DNA of 64,000 nt from Citrobacter sp. FP75 (GCF_018342065.1 NZ_JAFDOE010000002.1:1-64000), one strand, 5' to 3'; counted from the stretch's first letter, positions 31,601 through 44,554 are shown. Numbers and translations: made by a program. The notes: generated by a model from the letters alone, not told the origin.

Positions 31601-32415
31601 AGTTACGCTGCGAAGAGTGCTGGATGTGGGGGCAGAAATACGGGCGTATTGACGCCGACGTTGCAATCAACGGCGATACGCTGACCTTGAGTAATGGCCT
31701 GCTGGATACGGGCTTTGCCAGACTGACCGTTGACGGTGAATGGGTTAACGCACCGGGTAATGAGCGCACGTCGCTGAAGGGAAAACTGAACGGCAATAAA
31801 ATTGATTCCGCTGCCGGTTTCTTTGGCGTATCGACCCCGATCCGCAACTCCCCATTCAACGTAGAGTACGATTTGCACTGGCGTAACCCGCCCTGGGATC
31901 CGGATGAAGCGTCGCTAAATGGCATTTTACGTACCCGTCTGGGCAAAGGTGAGCTTACCGAGCTCAGTACCGGACATGCGGGACAGTTGCTGCGCCTGCT
32001 GAGCTTTGATGCGCTGCTACGTAAACTGCGTTTCGATTTTAGCGATACGTTTAATGAAGGCTTCTATTTTGACTCCATTCGCAGCACGGCGTGGATCAAA
32101 GATGGCGTGATGCATACCGACGATACGCTGGTGGATGGTCTGGAAGCCGATATTGCCATGAAAGGCTCGGTGAATCTGGTGCGCCGTGAACTGAATATGG
32201 AAGCCGTGGTGGCGCCGGAAATTTCTGCCACCGTGGGGGTGGCCGCCGCGTTTGCCGTCAACCCGATTGTCGGCGCGGCGGTGTTTGCCGCCAGTAAAGT
32301 TCTGGGGCCGCTGTGGAGCAAAGTCTCGATTCTGCGCTACCGCATCACCGGTCCGGTTGATAAACCGCAGATTAACGAAGTTCTGCGCCAGCCGCGTAAA
32401 GAAAGCCAGCAATGA
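28615..32415 (+). CDS. yhdP: AsmA-like envelope phospholipid transport protein YhdP
   Basis: This very large protein has one N-terminal inner-membrane helix (about residues 6-28) and a long beta-rich periplasmic body of the AsmA/TamB/YhdP bridge type. With TamB and YdbH it carries phospholipids to the outer membrane. It is 1266 residues, the E. coli length, when started at GTG 28615, which has GGAG 6 nt upstream. The C-terminal domain (GSVNLVRRELNMEAVVAPEIS...) is strongly conserved. No break or frameshift was seen across 3.8 kb. Confidence 0.95.
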   Translation: MRRLPGILLLTGAALVVVAALLVSALRLALPHLDSWRPTILSKIESATGMAVSASQLSANWQNFGPTLEARDIHTQLKDGGEFSVKRVTLALDVWQSLLHMRWQFRDLTFWQLQLHTNTPIQRSDNDDGVEPGRISDLFLRQFDHFDLRDSQISFLTLSGQRAELAIPQLTWLNGKNRHRAEGQVSLSSLTGQHGIMQVRMDLRDDEGLLNNGRVWLQADDIDVKPWLGKWMQDNVALQTARFSLEGWMTLSKGEISSGDVWLKKGGASWKGDNTTHTLSVDNLTAHISREQPGWVFAIPDTRITMDDKPWPSGALTLAWIPEQEVGGENNKRSDELRIRASNLELAGLEGLRPMAAKLSPELGDIWRATQPSGKIDTLALDIPLQATEKTRFQSSWTDLAWKQWELLPGAEHFSGTLAGSVENGALTVSMKQAKMPYETVFRAPLEIEDGVATLSWLKNDKGFQLDGRNIDVKAKAVHARGGFRYLQPTGDEPWLGILAGISTDDGSQAWRYFPENLMGKDLVDYLSGAIQGGEADNATLVYGGNPHLFPYLHNEGQFQVLVPLRNAKFAFQPDWPALTNLNIELNFINNGLWMKTDGVNLGGVRASNLTANIPDYAKEKLLIDADINGPGKAVGPYFDETPLKDSLGATLEQLQIDGDVNARLHLDIPLDGSLVTAKGDVNLRNNSLFIKPLDSTLKNLNGKFSFINGDLKSEPMTANWFNQPLNVDFSTTEGAKAYQVAVNMDGNWQPARMGILPAQVNEALSGSMAWNGKVGIDLPYHAGATYDIELKGDLKNVSSHLPAPLNKVAGESLPLNVKADGNLRSFDLTGNAGNKNHFNSHWLLNQKLTLDRAIWTSESRTVPDLPEQQGIELNLPPMDGAQWLALFSKGAADNVGANANFPQRITVRTPSLSLGGQQWNNLSIVSEPSSNGSKVQAQGREINATLAMRNNAPWLANVKYLYYNPSAAKPAPNATPASPFSAINSVSFRGWPDVQLRCEECWMWGQKYGRIDADVAINGDTLTLSNGLLDTGFARLTVDGEWVNAPGNERTSLKGKLNGNKIDSAAGFFGVSTPIRNSPFNVEYDLHWRNPPWDPDEASLNGILRTRLGKGELTELSTGHAGQLLRLLSFDALLRKLRFDFSDTFNEGFYFDSIRSTAWIKDGVMHTDDTLVDGLEADIAMKGSVNLVRRELNMEAVVAPEISATVGVAAAFAVNPIVGAAVFAASKVLGPLWSKVSILRYRITGPVDKPQINEVLRQPRKESQQ

Positions 32416-32472
32416 TTTGACGGGGGCGAGTAATTACCCCAATCTCACTACATAGATCTTCTACCGCAGTAA

Positions 32473-33936
<1,464 letters not shown>

Positions 33937-33945
33937 CATTATGAT

Positions 33946-34016
33946 GTAGGCCCGATAAGCATCAGTGCCATCGGGAATCTTGCCGGATACGGTGTCAGCG
34001 CCTTATCCGGCCTACA
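33946..34016. repeat. REP/BIME element between tldD and aaeR
   Basis: Two palindromic units lie head to tail. The second pairs GCCGGATA (33982-33989) with TATCCGGC (34004-34011); the first, around CCCGAT...ATCGGG (33951-33974), is degenerate. They sit between the convergent 3' ends of tldD and aaeR. Confidence 0.8.
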
Positions 34017-34022
34017 ATCTCT

Positions 34023-34952
34023 CTATTTCTCTTTGCCCCTGCCGTACATCCCCTGAAACAGCTGCGCCACATCGACAAAATAGTCTGTCAGATAGTTAAT
34101 CACCACCTGGACCTTGAGCGGCAGCTTGTCTTTTTCGGTATACAGCGCGTAAACCGGACGCGGATCTGACTGGTAGCGGGGCAGTAGGATCTCTACCTCA
34201 CCACGATTGATCTCATTGATCACCCACATCAGCGGGACATAGGCGATACCTGCGCCCGCAGCCAGCCAGCGAACCAGCGTCATTGGATCGTTGGTCACGA
34301 AGCGTCCCTGCGGGATCAGACGGGTAGAAATCCCCTCAGGGGCGATTAGCTCAAATTCATTATCCGGGCGAACGCTGTATTCCAGCCATGAATGGTTGCT
34401 GAGATCGGCGGGTTTTTCCGGGATGCCAAACTGGGCGAGGTAACTTTTTGCGGCACAAACCACCATCGGCATAGTCCCCAGACGACGTGAAAAAAGACTG
34501 GAGTCCTGTAGTGCACCCACGCGGATAACCACGTCCAGACCATCGGCAATTAAATCCGGGGCAGGGATGCCGGTGACCAGATTGACCGCCAGCCCTGGGT
34601 ACTCTTTCAGCATTTTTGCGGTCAGCCCGGCGAGGACATTTTGTGCCATGGTTGAAGAACAGCCGATCCGTAGCGTACCGATCGGCGTGTTGTTAAACGC
34701 GTAAAGCTGCTCGTGAACATCCCGCACTTCGTGCAGCATGCGACGGCAGCCCTGATAATAAATTTTTCCGGCCTCGGTCAGCCCAATGCTGCGTGTGCTG
34801 CGGTTTAGCAGCTTAACCTGCAGTTCATCTTCCAGTTTTGATACCGTCTGGCTTATCGATGAAACGCTCATTTGCAGCTGTCTGGCGGCGGCGGTGAAGG
34901 AGCCAAATTCGACAACTTTGGCGAACACCGACATACGTTTTAATCGTTCCAT
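34023..34952 (-). CDS. aaeR: LysR-family regulator AaeR
   Basis: A 309-residue activator of the aromatic-acid efflux operon. The N-terminal winged helix-turn-helix contains FGSFTAAARQLQMSVSSISQTVSKLE (about residues 17-42), followed by a type-2 periplasmic-binding-protein-like effector domain. It is divergent from aaeXAB, the standard LysR arrangement, and in E. coli responds to p-hydroxybenzoate and related acids. Confidence 0.95.
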   Translation of the reverse strand: MERLKRMSVFAKVVEFGSFTAAARQLQMSVSSISQTVSKLEDELQVKLLNRSTRSIGLTEAGKIYYQGCRRMLHEVRDVHEQLYAFNNTPIGTLRIGCSSTMAQNVLAGLTAKMLKEYPGLAVNLVTGIPAPDLIADGLDVVIRVGALQDSSLFSRRLGTMPMVVCAAKSYLAQFGIPEKPADLSNHSWLEYSVRPDNEFELIAPEGISTRLIPQGRFVTNDPMTLVRWLAAGAGIAYVPLMWVINEINRGEVEILLPRYQSDPRPVYALYTEKDKLPLKVQVVINYLTDYFVDVAQLFQGMYGRGKEK

Positions 34953-34970
34953 TGTTCACTCTGGCTTAAA

Positions 34971-34986
34971 AGTGATTTAGATCACA
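34971..34986. promoter_or_regulatory. Predicted CRP site in the aaeR/aaeX intergenic region
   Basis: AGTGATTTAGATCACA fits the CRP consensus TGTGA-N6-TCACA at all but one core position. It lies 18 bp upstream of the aaeR start codon within the divergent promoter region. Confidence 0.55.
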
Positions 34987-35135
34987 TAATATAGATAACA
35001 GCATAACAGTTACGTTAATATATTATTATTCAAATAACAGCTATGTCGCTCTCGCCTGGCTCATCCTTGCCCTTCTCTGCGGTGACATACGCTCAATAAA
35101 CGATCGCCTGCACTCTCTTAGCTATCAAGGTCAAC

Positions 35136-35339
35136 ATGAGTTTCTTTCCCGTTATCGTGGTGTTTGGTCTTTCCTTCCCACCGATTTTTTTCGAGTTGCT
35201 TTTGTCACTGGCGATTTTCTGGCTGGTGCGCCGGGTGTTAGTTCCAACTGGCATCTATGATTTTGTCTGGCATCCGGCTCTGTTTAACACCGCGCTGTAT
35301 TGCTGCCTGTTCTATTTAATAACGCGCCTGTTCGTTTGA
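35136..35339 (+). CDS. aaeX: Small membrane protein AaeX
   Basis: A 67-residue DUF1656 protein with two hydrophobic segments (about residues 5-31 and 47-64). It is first in aaeXAB, 7 nt before aaeA. Small DUF1656 proteins regularly accompany AaeAB-type efflux pairs; their exact role is unclear. Confidence 0.93.
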   Translation: MSFFPVIVVFGLSFPPIFFELLLSLAIFWLVRRVLVPTGIYDFVWHPALFNTALYCCLFYLITRLFV

Positions 35340-35346
35340 GGTTGAA

Positions 35347-36279
35347 GTGAAAACACTAACAAGAAAACTCTCCCGCACGGCCATTACCGTGATACTGGTC
35401 ATTCTGGCCTTCATCGCTATTTTTCGCGCATGGGTGTTCTACACCGAGTCGCCGTGGACGCGTGATGCGCGTTTTAGTGCCGAAGTCGTCGCCATTGCGC
35501 CGGACGTTGCGGGTCTGATTACCAACGTTAACGTGCATGATAACCAACTGGTGAAAAAGGATCAGGTCCTGTTCACCATCGACCAACCGCGCTATAAAAA
35601 GGCCCTCGAACAAGCCGAAGCGGATGTCGCTTATTATCAGGTTCTGGCGCAGGAAAAACGTCAGGAGGCGGGGCGTCGTAACCGTCTTGGCGTTCAGGCC
35701 ATGTCCCGCGAAGAGATTGACCAGTCGAATAACGTGCTGCAAACCGTATTACATCAGCTTGCGAAGGCGCAGGCGACCCGCGATCTGGCAAAACTCGATC
35801 TCGAACGTACGGTTATCCGTGCGCCAGCCGACGGTTGGGTGACTAACCTTAACGTCTATTCCGGTGAATTTATTACCCGTGGCTCTACGGCGGTGGCGCT
35901 GGTCAAACAACACTCCTTTTACGTGCTGGCTTATATGGAAGAGACCAAGCTGGAAGGCGTGCGTCCGGGTTATCGCGCTGAAATTACGCCACTTGGCAGC
36001 AATAAAGTATTGAAAGGTACCGTTGATAGCGTGGCGGCGGGCGTGACAAATGCCAGCAGCACGCAGGATGCAAAAGGCATGGCGACCATTGACTCCAACC
36101 TTGAATGGGTGCGACTGGCGCAGCGTGTGCCGGTGCGCATCCGTCTCGACGATCAGCAGGGAACCCTGTGGCCAGCCGGCACCACGGCGACCGTGGTCAT
36201 TACCGGTAGGCAGGATCGCGATGCCAGCCAGGAATCCTTCTTCCGTAAAATGGCGCACCGTCTGCGCGAGTTTGGTTAA
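35347..36279 (+). CDS. aaeA: p-Hydroxybenzoic acid efflux membrane-fusion protein AaeA
   Basis: This is the periplasmic adaptor of the AaeAB exporter for aromatic carboxylic acids. The 310 residues have one N-terminal membrane anchor (about 12-30), split lipoyl halves ([19 protein letters not shown] and [22 protein letters not shown]) around a coiled-coil hairpin, and a beta-barrel domain. It starts with GTG after a GAGG-type site and precedes aaeB by 5 nt. Confidence 0.95.
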   Translation: MKTLTRKLSRTAITVILVILAFIAIFRAWVFYTESPWTRDARFSAEVVAIAPDVAGLITNVNVHDNQLVKKDQVLFTIDQPRYKKALEQAEADVAYYQVLAQEKRQEAGRRNRLGVQAMSREEIDQSNNVLQTVLHQLAKAQATRDLAKLDLERTVIRAPADGWVTNLNVYSGEFITRGSTAVALVKQHSFYVLAYMEETKLEGVRPGYRAEITPLGSNKVLKGTVDSVAAGVTNASSTQDAKGMATIDSNLEWVRLAQRVPVRIRLDDQQGTLWPAGTTATVVITGRQDRDASQESFFRKMAHRLREFG

Positions 36280-36284
36280 TCACG

Positions 36285-38252
36285 ATGGGCATTTTTTCCA
36301 TTGCCAATCAGCATATCCGCTTTGCGTTAAAACTGGCATGCGCCATTGTGCTGGCGCTGTTCGTTGGCTTTCATTTTCAGCTTGAGACCCCGCGCTGGGC
36401 GGTACTGACTGCGGCGATTGTGGCTGCAGGCCCCGCTTTTGCGGCGGGTGGAGAACCGTATTCTGGTGCGATCCGCTATCGCGGGATGCTGCGTATTATC
36501 GGGACGTTTATCGGCTGCATTGCGGCACTGGTGATTATCATCAGCATGATCCGCGCGCCGTTGCTGATGATCCTGGTGTGCTGTATCTGGGCCGGTTTTT
36601 GCACCTGGATCTCTTCGCTGGTGAAGATCGAGAACTCCTATGCCTGGGGACTTTCGGGCTATACGGCGCTGATTATCGTCATTACTATCCAGGCGGAGCC
36701 CCTGCTGACACCACAATTTGCCCTCGAACGCTGTAGCGAGATCGTGATTGGCATTGTCTGCGCCATTGTGGCGGATCTGCTCTTTTCGCCCCGCTCGGTG
36801 AAACAGGAAATTGACGTCGAGCTGGACAGCCTTCTGGTGGCGCAGTATCGGCTCATGCAGTTGTGTATTAAGCATGGCGACAGCGAGGAAGTGGATAAAG
36901 CCTGGGGCGATTTAGTTCGTCGAACGGCGGCACTGGAGGACATGCGCAGCAATCTGAACATGGAGTCCTCCCGCTGGGTGCGCGCCAACCGCAGGCTTAA
37001 GGCACTGAATACGCTGTCATTCACGCTGATTACCCAGTCCTGCGAAACCTATCTTATCCAGAACACGCGACCGGAACTGATTACGGATACCTTCCGTGAG
37101 CTGTTCGATACGCCGGTTGAAACCGTGCAGGATGTCCATAAACAACTGAAGCGTATGCGCCGGGTAATGGTCTGGACCGGCGAGCGTGAAACGCCGGTCA
37201 CGATTTATACCTGGGCCGGTGCGGCAACGCGCTACCTGCTGTTGAAACGCGGCGTTGTCAGCAACACAAAAATTAGCGCTACAGAAGAAGAGATCCTGCA
37301 GGGCGAGCCGGTGGTGAAAGTGGAATCCGCCGAGCGCCATCATGCGATGGTCAACTTCTGGCGCACGACGTTATCCTGCGTGCTGGGGACTTTGTTCTGG
37401 CTGTGGACCGGCTGGACGTCGGGTAGCGGCGCAATGGTGATGATTGCGGTGGTGACCTCACTGGCGATGCGCTTACCCAACCCGCGTATGGTGGCAATCG
37501 ACTTTATCTACGGCACGCTGGCGGCGTTACCGCTGGGTGCGCTCTATTTTTTGGTGATTATCCCCAATACGCAGCAAAGCATGCTGTTACTGTGCCTGAG
37601 TCTGGCGGTGCTGGGGTTCTTTCTGGGCATCGAAGTCCAGAAGCGACGTCTGGGGTCGATGGGGGCACTGGCAAGCACTATTAATATCATTGTGCTGGAT
37701 AACCCGATGACCTTCCACTTTAGCCAGTTCCTCGACAGCGCGCTTGGGCAGATTGTTGGCTGTGTGCTGGCGTTTCTCGTGATCGTGGTGGTGAGAGATA
37801 ACTCGCGCGACAGAACCGGTCGCGTGCTGCTCAATCAGTTTGTGTCGGCGGCGGTTTCCGCTATGACCACCAATGTGGTGCGTCGTAAAGAAAACCACCT
37901 TCCGGCGCTCTATCAGCAGCTGTTTTTGCTGATGAACAAATTCCCTGGTGACCTGGCGAAGTTTCGTCTGGCGCTGACGATGATCATCGCGCACCAGCGT
38001 CTGCGCGATGCGCCGGTGCCGGTAAACGAGGATTTATCCGCCTTTCACCGCCAGCTACGACGCACCGCAGATCACGTGATCTCTGCAGGAAACGACGACA
38101 AACGCCGACGCTACTTTAGTCAACTGCTGGAGGAACTTGATATCTATCAGGAGAAGTTAAACCTCTGGCAAGCGCCTCCTCAGGTGACGGAACCGGTGAA
38201 ACGACTCACCGGCATGCTACATAAATATCAGCATGCGCTGACCAGTAGCTAA
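36285..38252 (+). CDS. aaeB: p-Hydroxybenzoic acid efflux transporter AaeB
   Basis: The inner-membrane pump of the FUSC/PET family, 655 residues. It has two repeated blocks of about five to six membrane helices (about residues 10-165 and 365-510), each followed by a cytoplasmic helical domain. It acts with AaeA as a relief valve for toxic hydroxylated aromatic acids. Length equals E. coli AaeB. It is last in the operon and followed by a terminator. Confidence 0.95.
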   Translation: MGIFSIANQHIRFALKLACAIVLALFVGFHFQLETPRWAVLTAAIVAAGPAFAAGGEPYSGAIRYRGMLRIIGTFIGCIAALVIIISMIRAPLLMILVCCIWAGFCTWISSLVKIENSYAWGLSGYTALIIVITIQAEPLLTPQFALERCSEIVIGIVCAIVADLLFSPRSVKQEIDVELDSLLVAQYRLMQLCIKHGDSEEVDKAWGDLVRRTAALEDMRSNLNMESSRWVRANRRLKALNTLSFTLITQSCETYLIQNTRPELITDTFRELFDTPVETVQDVHKQLKRMRRVMVWTGERETPVTIYTWAGAATRYLLLKRGVVSNTKISATEEEILQGEPVVKVESAERHHAMVNFWRTTLSCVLGTLFWLWTGWTSGSGAMVMIAVVTSLAMRLPNPRMVAIDFIYGTLAALPLGALYFLVIIPNTQQSMLLLCLSLAVLGFFLGIEVQKRRLGSMGALASTINIIVLDNPMTFHFSQFLDSALGQIVGCVLAFLVIVVVRDNSRDRTGRVLLNQFVSAAVSAMTTNVVRRKENHLPALYQQLFLLMNKFPGDLAKFRLALTMIIAHQRLRDAPVPVNEDLSAFHRQLRRTADHVISAGNDDKRRRYFSQLLEELDIYQEKLNLWQAPPQVTEPVKRLTGMLHKYQHALTSS

Positions 38253-38256
38253 GCAC

Positions 38257-38288
38257 TAAAAACCGACGTCAGAAGCGTCGGTTTTTTT
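38257..38288 (+). terminator. Terminator of aaeXAB
   Basis: The stem AAAAACCGACG/CGTCGGTTTTT with a 7-nt loop is followed by a T run right after the aaeB stop codon. Confidence 0.92.
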
Positions 38289-38370
38289 ATGGCTATACTT
38301 ACCTGACGTGCGGGAGATCCCTGCATACAGGTAGTCTGCAGAGTGACTGGCATCGGGATGGTAGCTATAG

Positions 38371-38649
38371 ATGAACATCTATACATTTGATTTTGATGAG
38401 ATTGAAGATCAGGGTGATTTCTACCGCGAGTTTACGCGGACATTTGGCCTGGCTCGGGAGAAGGTAAGCGATCTCGATTCACTCTGGGAGGTGGTGATGG
38501 GGGAAGTCTTACCCCTGCCGCTGGAGATTGAGTTTGTCCATTTACCGGACAAACAACGTCGACGCTACGGCGCGCTGATTTTGCTGTTTGATGAAGCAGA
38601 AGAGGAGCTGGAAGGACAATTGCGCTTTAACGTCCGCTACTCAATGTAA
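38371..38649 (+). CDS. yhcO: Barstar-family protein YhcO
   Basis: A 92-residue acidic protein of the barstar (ribonuclease inhibitor) fold, with the helix-strand pattern of the family and the conserved stretch LDSLWEVV...[11 protein letters not shown]. No barnase-type RNase gene is nearby, so its partner is unknown. It matches E. coli YhcO with a slightly different C-terminus. It is convergent with yhcN. Confidence 0.9.
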   Translation: MNIYTFDFDEIEDQGDFYREFTRTFGLAREKVSDLDSLWEVVMGEVLPLPLEIEFVHLPDKQRRRYGALILLFDEAEEELEGQLRFNVRYSM

Positions 38650-38654
38650 GACAT

Positions 38655-38679
38655 AAAAAAGCCCCCGACAGGCGGGGGC
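38655..38679 (-). terminator. Terminator of yhcN
   Basis: The stem GCCCCCG/CGGGGGC with a 5-nt loop is followed on the minus strand by six T. A second stem just before it (GTCGTCT/AGACGAC, 38682-38701) lies between the gene and the terminator. Confidence 0.88.
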
Positions 38680-38707
38680 AAGTCGTCTCGGACCAGACGA
38701 CGAGGGT

Positions 38708-38974
38708 TTATTTGTACAGTTCAGCCGTCGCGTGCCAGTGAGCGCCTTCACGGAGTTCGGTCACGCGGTAGCTGGTAGCGCCTGCTTTTTCAGCTTTAGC
38801 GACGATTGCCTGACGCATATCCATCGGCGAGCTACCAATCTGAGAGACAGAGATGGTACCCATGGATTGTAGATTCTGTGCTTCTTGTGTGTTCACCTGA
38901 TTGACCGCCGCGCTGGCGCCAAAAGAGAGAACGGAGAGCAGGCTTAAGGTTGCAACAGTTGTTTTGATTTTCAT
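38708..38974 (-). CDS. yhcN: DUF1471 periplasmic stress protein YhcN
   Basis: An 88-residue member of the YhcN/BhsA/McbA family. It has a signal peptide (MKIKTTVATLSLLSVLSFGASA, cleavage after about residue 22) and a small alpha/beta domain ending in the signature HATAELYK. E. coli YhcN responds to acid and peroxide. It is a monocistronic unit. Confidence 0.92.
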   Translation of the reverse strand: MKIKTTVATLSLLSVLSFGASAAVNQVNTQEAQNLQSMGTISVSQIGSSPMDMRQAIVAKAEKAGATSYRVTELREGAHWHATAELYK

Positions 38975-39349
38975 GATATATACCTCGTCGAATTTTTTAT
39001 TGGGGTCTTTGTTTCGTGACCCTCATCACAAAATCAAGTATACACTAATCACGCGATAAATTAATACCACGCTAATGATTTCTTCCGTGATTAGGCGTTA
39101 AGAACTGTGGTTTTAATAACTAAGTGGAATTAAAAAGGCATTGCTGAGATTTGATTATTAAAAAAATGCAGTAAATTCATAAAGATAAATAATTTCGCAA
39201 TTTGTGCGTTTATTATGTTTTGTATTCACTGCGTGAATGGTTAAAAGCAGTGAAACGCACTATTTGTTAAATTACAGGCAGTGGAAAATAGAGCTTGGAG
39301 GTCAGTAAGGAAGGTTTTCCCCCGCCACACAGTGCGGCGGGGAAGGGGA
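38975..39349. other. Intergenic region between yhcN and argR
   Basis: These 375 bp hold the yhcN promoter (AT-rich, not placed exactly). Near the argR end, a GC-rich dyad around 39320-39342 (CCCCGCC...GGCGGGG) lacks a T run on either strand. No ORF with a credible start was seen. Confidence 0.5.
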
Positions 39350-39823
<474 letters not shown>

Positions 39824-39851
39824 TCACCCGTAATATGGCGGTAGAAACAAC

Positions 39852-39884
39852 ATTATTGTGCATACAGATGAATTTTTATGCAAA
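39852..39884 (-). promoter_or_regulatory. Tandem ARG boxes of argR
   Basis: Two adjacent imperfect 18-bp palindromes resemble the ARG box TNTGAATWWWWATTCANW. The better one, on the minus strand TTTGCATAAAAATTCAT (39868-39884), is close to consensus. The second covers about 39852-39869. They lie 32-64 bp before the argR start, fitting autorepression as in E. coli. Confidence 0.7.
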
Positions 39885-41192
<1,308 letters not shown>

Positions 41193-41214
41193 CACTCTCG
41201 CGTAGGCCTGATAT

Positions 41215-41250
41215 AAAAAACCGGAGAATGAATAAACTCTCCGGTTTTTT
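41215..41250. terminator. Bidirectional terminator between mdh and degS
   Basis: A perfect 13-bp stem AAAAAACCGGAGA/TCTCCGGTTTTTT with a 10-nt loop sits between convergent genes. Both strands end in a T run. Confidence 0.93.
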
Positions 41251-41269
41251 GTGCGTCAAGTTCACGACA

Positions 41270-42337
41270 TTAGTTCGTCGCCGGGTATTCCTGAATGGTT
41301 ACCTGCAACGTTAACTGTTTATCATCACGCATCACGACCACGGAGATAACCGAACCTGGGCGAATTTCTGCCACCTGGTCCATGGTTTCCAGCGCAGAGA
41401 CAGCCGGTTTATTATTGACCGAGATAATCAGGTCGTTGACCTGAATGCCTGCCTGAGCAGCCGGGCCATCCGGGGACACTTCGTTAACCACAATCCCCTG
41501 AATTTGATCCATCCCACCACCCTGTGCGTGCAGTGGCGCTATTTCACGACCGCTAATGCCGATGAACCCACGAATGACGCGCCCATCACGAATCAGCTTA
41601 TCCATAATCTTGGTCGCCAACTGGAAAGGAATCGCAAAGCCGATCCCTTCCGGCGTTTCACCATCGTTGCTCTTATCAAACGACAAAGTGTTAATGCCCA
41701 TCAATTCACCCAGCGAGTTGACCAGCGCACCGCCGGAGTTGCCGTGGTTGATGGAGGCATCCGTTTGCAGAAAGTTTTGCCGCCCCGTTGGGTTCAGACC
41801 AATACGACCGGTGGCGCTGATGATCCCTTGGGTAATGGTTTGTCCAAGGTTGTACGGGTTACCGATAGCAAGAACGACGTCGCCAATGTGCGGTATCCGC
41901 TTGTTGTTGATAGGGATCGTTGGCAGCCCACCAGACGCGTTGATTTTCAGCACCGCAAGGTCGGTTAAAGTATCGGAACCCACGAGCAACGCTTCAAATA
42001 CGCGACCGTCCTGCAATGCGACGATGATTTGGTCGGCATCATTAATAACGTGTTTGTTGGTAATGATATAGCCGCGCTGATCCATGATAACGCCCGAGCC
42101 GAGCGTGCGGATCTCCAGCTGATTATGCGTCGTGCTGTTCATACTGCGGTTATATACGTTAACAACGGCGGGTGCTGCACGGCGAACTGCCGGGTTATAG
42201 CTGGCAGGCGTTTCATCAGCACTGTCAAACTGGGGTGCTGTAAGTGTATTAATTTTGCGCAGAGAGGGCATCGCGGCCAGCAGAATGGCGCCGACGATTA
42301 AACCAATCGCGACCGAACGTAAAAGCTTCACAAACAT
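41270..42337 (-). CDS. degS: Envelope stress sensor protease DegS
   Basis: An inner-membrane-anchored serine protease that senses unfolded porin C-termini and starts RseA cleavage, releasing sigma-E. The 355 residues have one N-terminal helix (about 5-25), a trypsin-like domain with His in NKHVIN, Asp in DLAVLKI and Ser in HGNSGGAL, and a single PDZ domain. The start MFVKLLRSVAIG matches E. coli; a longer frame to 42376 is not used. It follows degQ on the same strand. Confidence 0.95.
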   Translation of the reverse strand: MFVKLLRSVAIGLIVGAILLAAMPSLRKINTLTAPQFDSADETPASYNPAVRRAAPAVVNVYNRSMNSTTHNQLEIRTLGSGVIMDQRGYIITNKHVINDADQIIVALQDGRVFEALLVGSDTLTDLAVLKINASGGLPTIPINNKRIPHIGDVVLAIGNPYNLGQTITQGIISATGRIGLNPTGRQNFLQTDASINHGNSGGALVNSLGELMGINTLSFDKSNDGETPEGIGFAIPFQLATKIMDKLIRDGRVIRGFIGISGREIAPLHAQGGGMDQIQGIVVNEVSPDGPAAQAGIQVNDLIISVNNKPAVSALETMDQVAEIRPGSVISVVVMRDDKQLTLQVTIQEYPATN

Positions 42338-42427
42338 GATAGCGGCGTCATTAAAAAAGGGGAACGGCAGCAGCATATCACGAGTTTACCGGACATCACA
42401 CGGCAGGCTGATGTCCGGAATACCCGC

Positions 42428-43795
42428 TTAACGCAGGAGCAGATAAATATTCTCGTTACCGCGTACCACCTGCAAAGCAATGATTGACGGTTTCGCTTCC
42501 AGCACCTTGCGCATTTCGGCAATAGAGTTCACACGATCGCGGTTTACGCTGATGATAACGTCATCTTTGTGCAGACCGGCCTGCGCGGCAGGACTGCTTT
42601 TTTCTACGCTTTCAATCTTAATGCCTTTCGTGCCATCTTTTAACTGACCGTCGCTAAGCGTTGCCCCCTGTAACGCCGGTGCAATCATTTCTGCGCTGGC
42701 GGACGACGACGTGCTGGTATCCAGCGTGACTTCTACTTCCAGCGGCTTACCGTTTCGCAGCAGACCCAGTTTGACTTTGGTACCTGGTTCGGTTGTCGCA
42801 ATGCGCGAACGTAGCTCGGCGAAACTGTTGAGCGGCTTGCCGTTGAGACTGGTAATGACGTCACCGGATTTCACGCCCGCCTTCGCGGAGCCTGAGTTCG
42901 GTAGAACTTCGCTGACAAACGCGCCGCGCTGCACATCCAGCTTGAACGCTTTGGCGATGTCGGCGGTCATTTCCGTCCCTTTAATACCCAGCAGGCCACG
43001 TTTGATTTCACCAAACTGCATCAACTGCTGTGCCAACGTGCGCGCCATGTTGCTGGGAATGGCAAAACCAATGCCGATGCTGCCGCCGCCCGGCGCCAGA
43101 ATGGCGGTATTAATACCGATCAGTTCACCATTAAGGTTAAGCAGCGCGCCGCCGGAGTTACCCCGGTTAATGGACGCGTCGGTCTGAATAAAGTTTTCCA
43201 GGCCTTCCAGATTCAGACCGCTGCGACCCAATGCCGATACGATGCCGGAGGTCGCCGTTTGCCCCAGCCCGAACGGGTTGCCGACGGCTACCGCGAAATC
43301 ACCTACGCGGAGTTTATCGGAATCGGCAATGGCTATTTGTGTCAGGTTGCTGGGGTGTTGAATTTGCAGCAGGGCGATATCGCTCTGATCGTCGCTACCA
43401 ATAAGCTTGGCGTCAAACTCGCGACCGTCATTGAGCTGAATACCGATCTTTTGTGCCTGATTAATGACGTGGTTATTGGTCAGTACGTAGCCTTTTGCGG
43501 CGTCGATGATGACCCCTGATCCCAGACCTTCAAAAGGTTGTGACGGCTGATCGGGCAGCTCATCGCCAAAAAACTTTTTGAATTCTTCCGGGACTTTCTG
43601 CCCCTGAGATGCGGTGCCTTCGACCCTTACGCTCACGACCGCAGGTAACACTTTCTCCAGCATTGGCGCGAGGCTGGGGAGTGCTGCCTGACCGGGAACC
43701 TGGCCGGGTATCGACGCAATGGCCTGAAACGGCGCCAAGAGAGTTAACCCGACACTTAACGCTAATGCACTCAACAGCTGGGTTTGTTTTTTCAT
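42428..43795 (-). CDS. degQ: Periplasmic serine endoprotease DegQ
   Basis: A DegP-like protease and chaperone. The 455 residues begin with a signal peptide (MKKQTQLLSALALSVGLTL, cleaved near residue 27). The catalytic triad is His in NNHVIN, Asp in SDIALLQI and Ser in NRGNSGGAL, followed by two PDZ domains. The start at 43795 matches E. coli; a longer frame to 43837 is not used. It assembles as cage-like oligomers in the periplasm. Confidence 0.95.
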   Translation of the reverse strand: MKKQTQLLSALALSVGLTLLAPFQAIASIPGQVPGQAALPSLAPMLEKVLPAVVSVRVEGTASQGQKVPEEFKKFFGDELPDQPSQPFEGLGSGVIIDAAKGYVLTNNHVINQAQKIGIQLNDGREFDAKLIGSDDQSDIALLQIQHPSNLTQIAIADSDKLRVGDFAVAVGNPFGLGQTATSGIVSALGRSGLNLEGLENFIQTDASINRGNSGGALLNLNGELIGINTAILAPGGGSIGIGFAIPSNMARTLAQQLMQFGEIKRGLLGIKGTEMTADIAKAFKLDVQRGAFVSEVLPNSGSAKAGVKSGDVITSLNGKPLNSFAELRSRIATTEPGTKVKLGLLRNGKPLEVEVTLDTSTSSSASAEMIAPALQGATLSDGQLKDGTKGIKIESVEKSSPAAQAGLHKDDVIISVNRDRVNSIAEMRKVLEAKPSIIALQVVRGNENIYLLLR

Positions 43796-43963
43796 TGTTC
43801 CTGCTCTCGTACCTTGAGTAAACGGAAGATGATTCAAAACAGTTTGATGTTATTGAATTTTCGGTTTGGTCACAATGCGGCTAACGACTAAATAATAGCT
43901 GGGACGGGAAGAGAAGCGGAGGGCGCAATTGCTGCGCCCGATAAATTTCTTAACGATGTGCAG

Positions 43964-44362
43964 TTAGTCGCGCTTTGCGCCACTACGCAGCAGGCCAGAG
44001 GCCCCTTCGGAATAGTCACGTGGCATCTGAACCGGCGCCTGATCGTTGCCGGCTTCGGACTCAGCCAGACGATTACGGAACGGGTTGGATTCCGGCGACA
44101 TACCCGGCAGCAGGTTGCTGGAGCTCTTCGCCATATGCTGGTAGATCTGACGATAGTCGTCAGCCATGTTATCCAGTAGCTCTGCGCTGCGGGCAAAGTG
44201 GCTTACTAGCTCTTCACGGTACTCTTCCAGTTCAGCTTTGTTTTTTTCCAGTTCGTACTGCAATGCCTGCTGTTGGCGTAATTTACTATTACCAAAACGC
44301 ATGGCTACGGCACCAATAATGATACCGACGACTAACCCAATTAGCGCATATTCCCAGGTCAT
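43964..44362 (-). CDS. zapG: Cell-division and envelope protein ZapG (YhcB)
   Basis: A 132-residue DUF1043 protein with an N-terminal membrane helix (about residues 5-22), a long coiled coil (about 25-85) and a disordered polar tail. The start is MTWEYALIG at 44362, because GGGAG lies 6 nt upstream; an ATG two codons before has no spacing. It takes part in envelope growth and division. It is divergent from zapE. Confidence 0.93.
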   Translation of the reverse strand: MTWEYALIGLVVGIIIGAVAMRFGNSKLRQQQALQYELEKNKAELEEYREELVSHFARSAELLDNMADDYRQIYQHMAKSSSNLLPGMSPESNPFRNRLAESEAGNDQAPVQMPRDYSEGASGLLRSGAKRD

Positions 44363-44554
44363 GAACATCTCCCGTTGTCTTGTGTTTCCGTAGGGTGTTG
44401 GCTTTAGGCTCCATGCCTGCGCCTGATTATGCCACTATAACCGCTAATCCCGTAGAAGTGGAATCCCGACTTTATATCGCGTAGTGTAGAACGGCCTTTT
44501 TTTCGTCAACCGTGAGCGACGGCACATCGATTCTCAAGGAATAACAATAACATC

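Noticed and set aside
39316-39345. GC-rich dyad after argR as a terminator
   Set aside because: The stem is imperfect and no T run follows on either strand.
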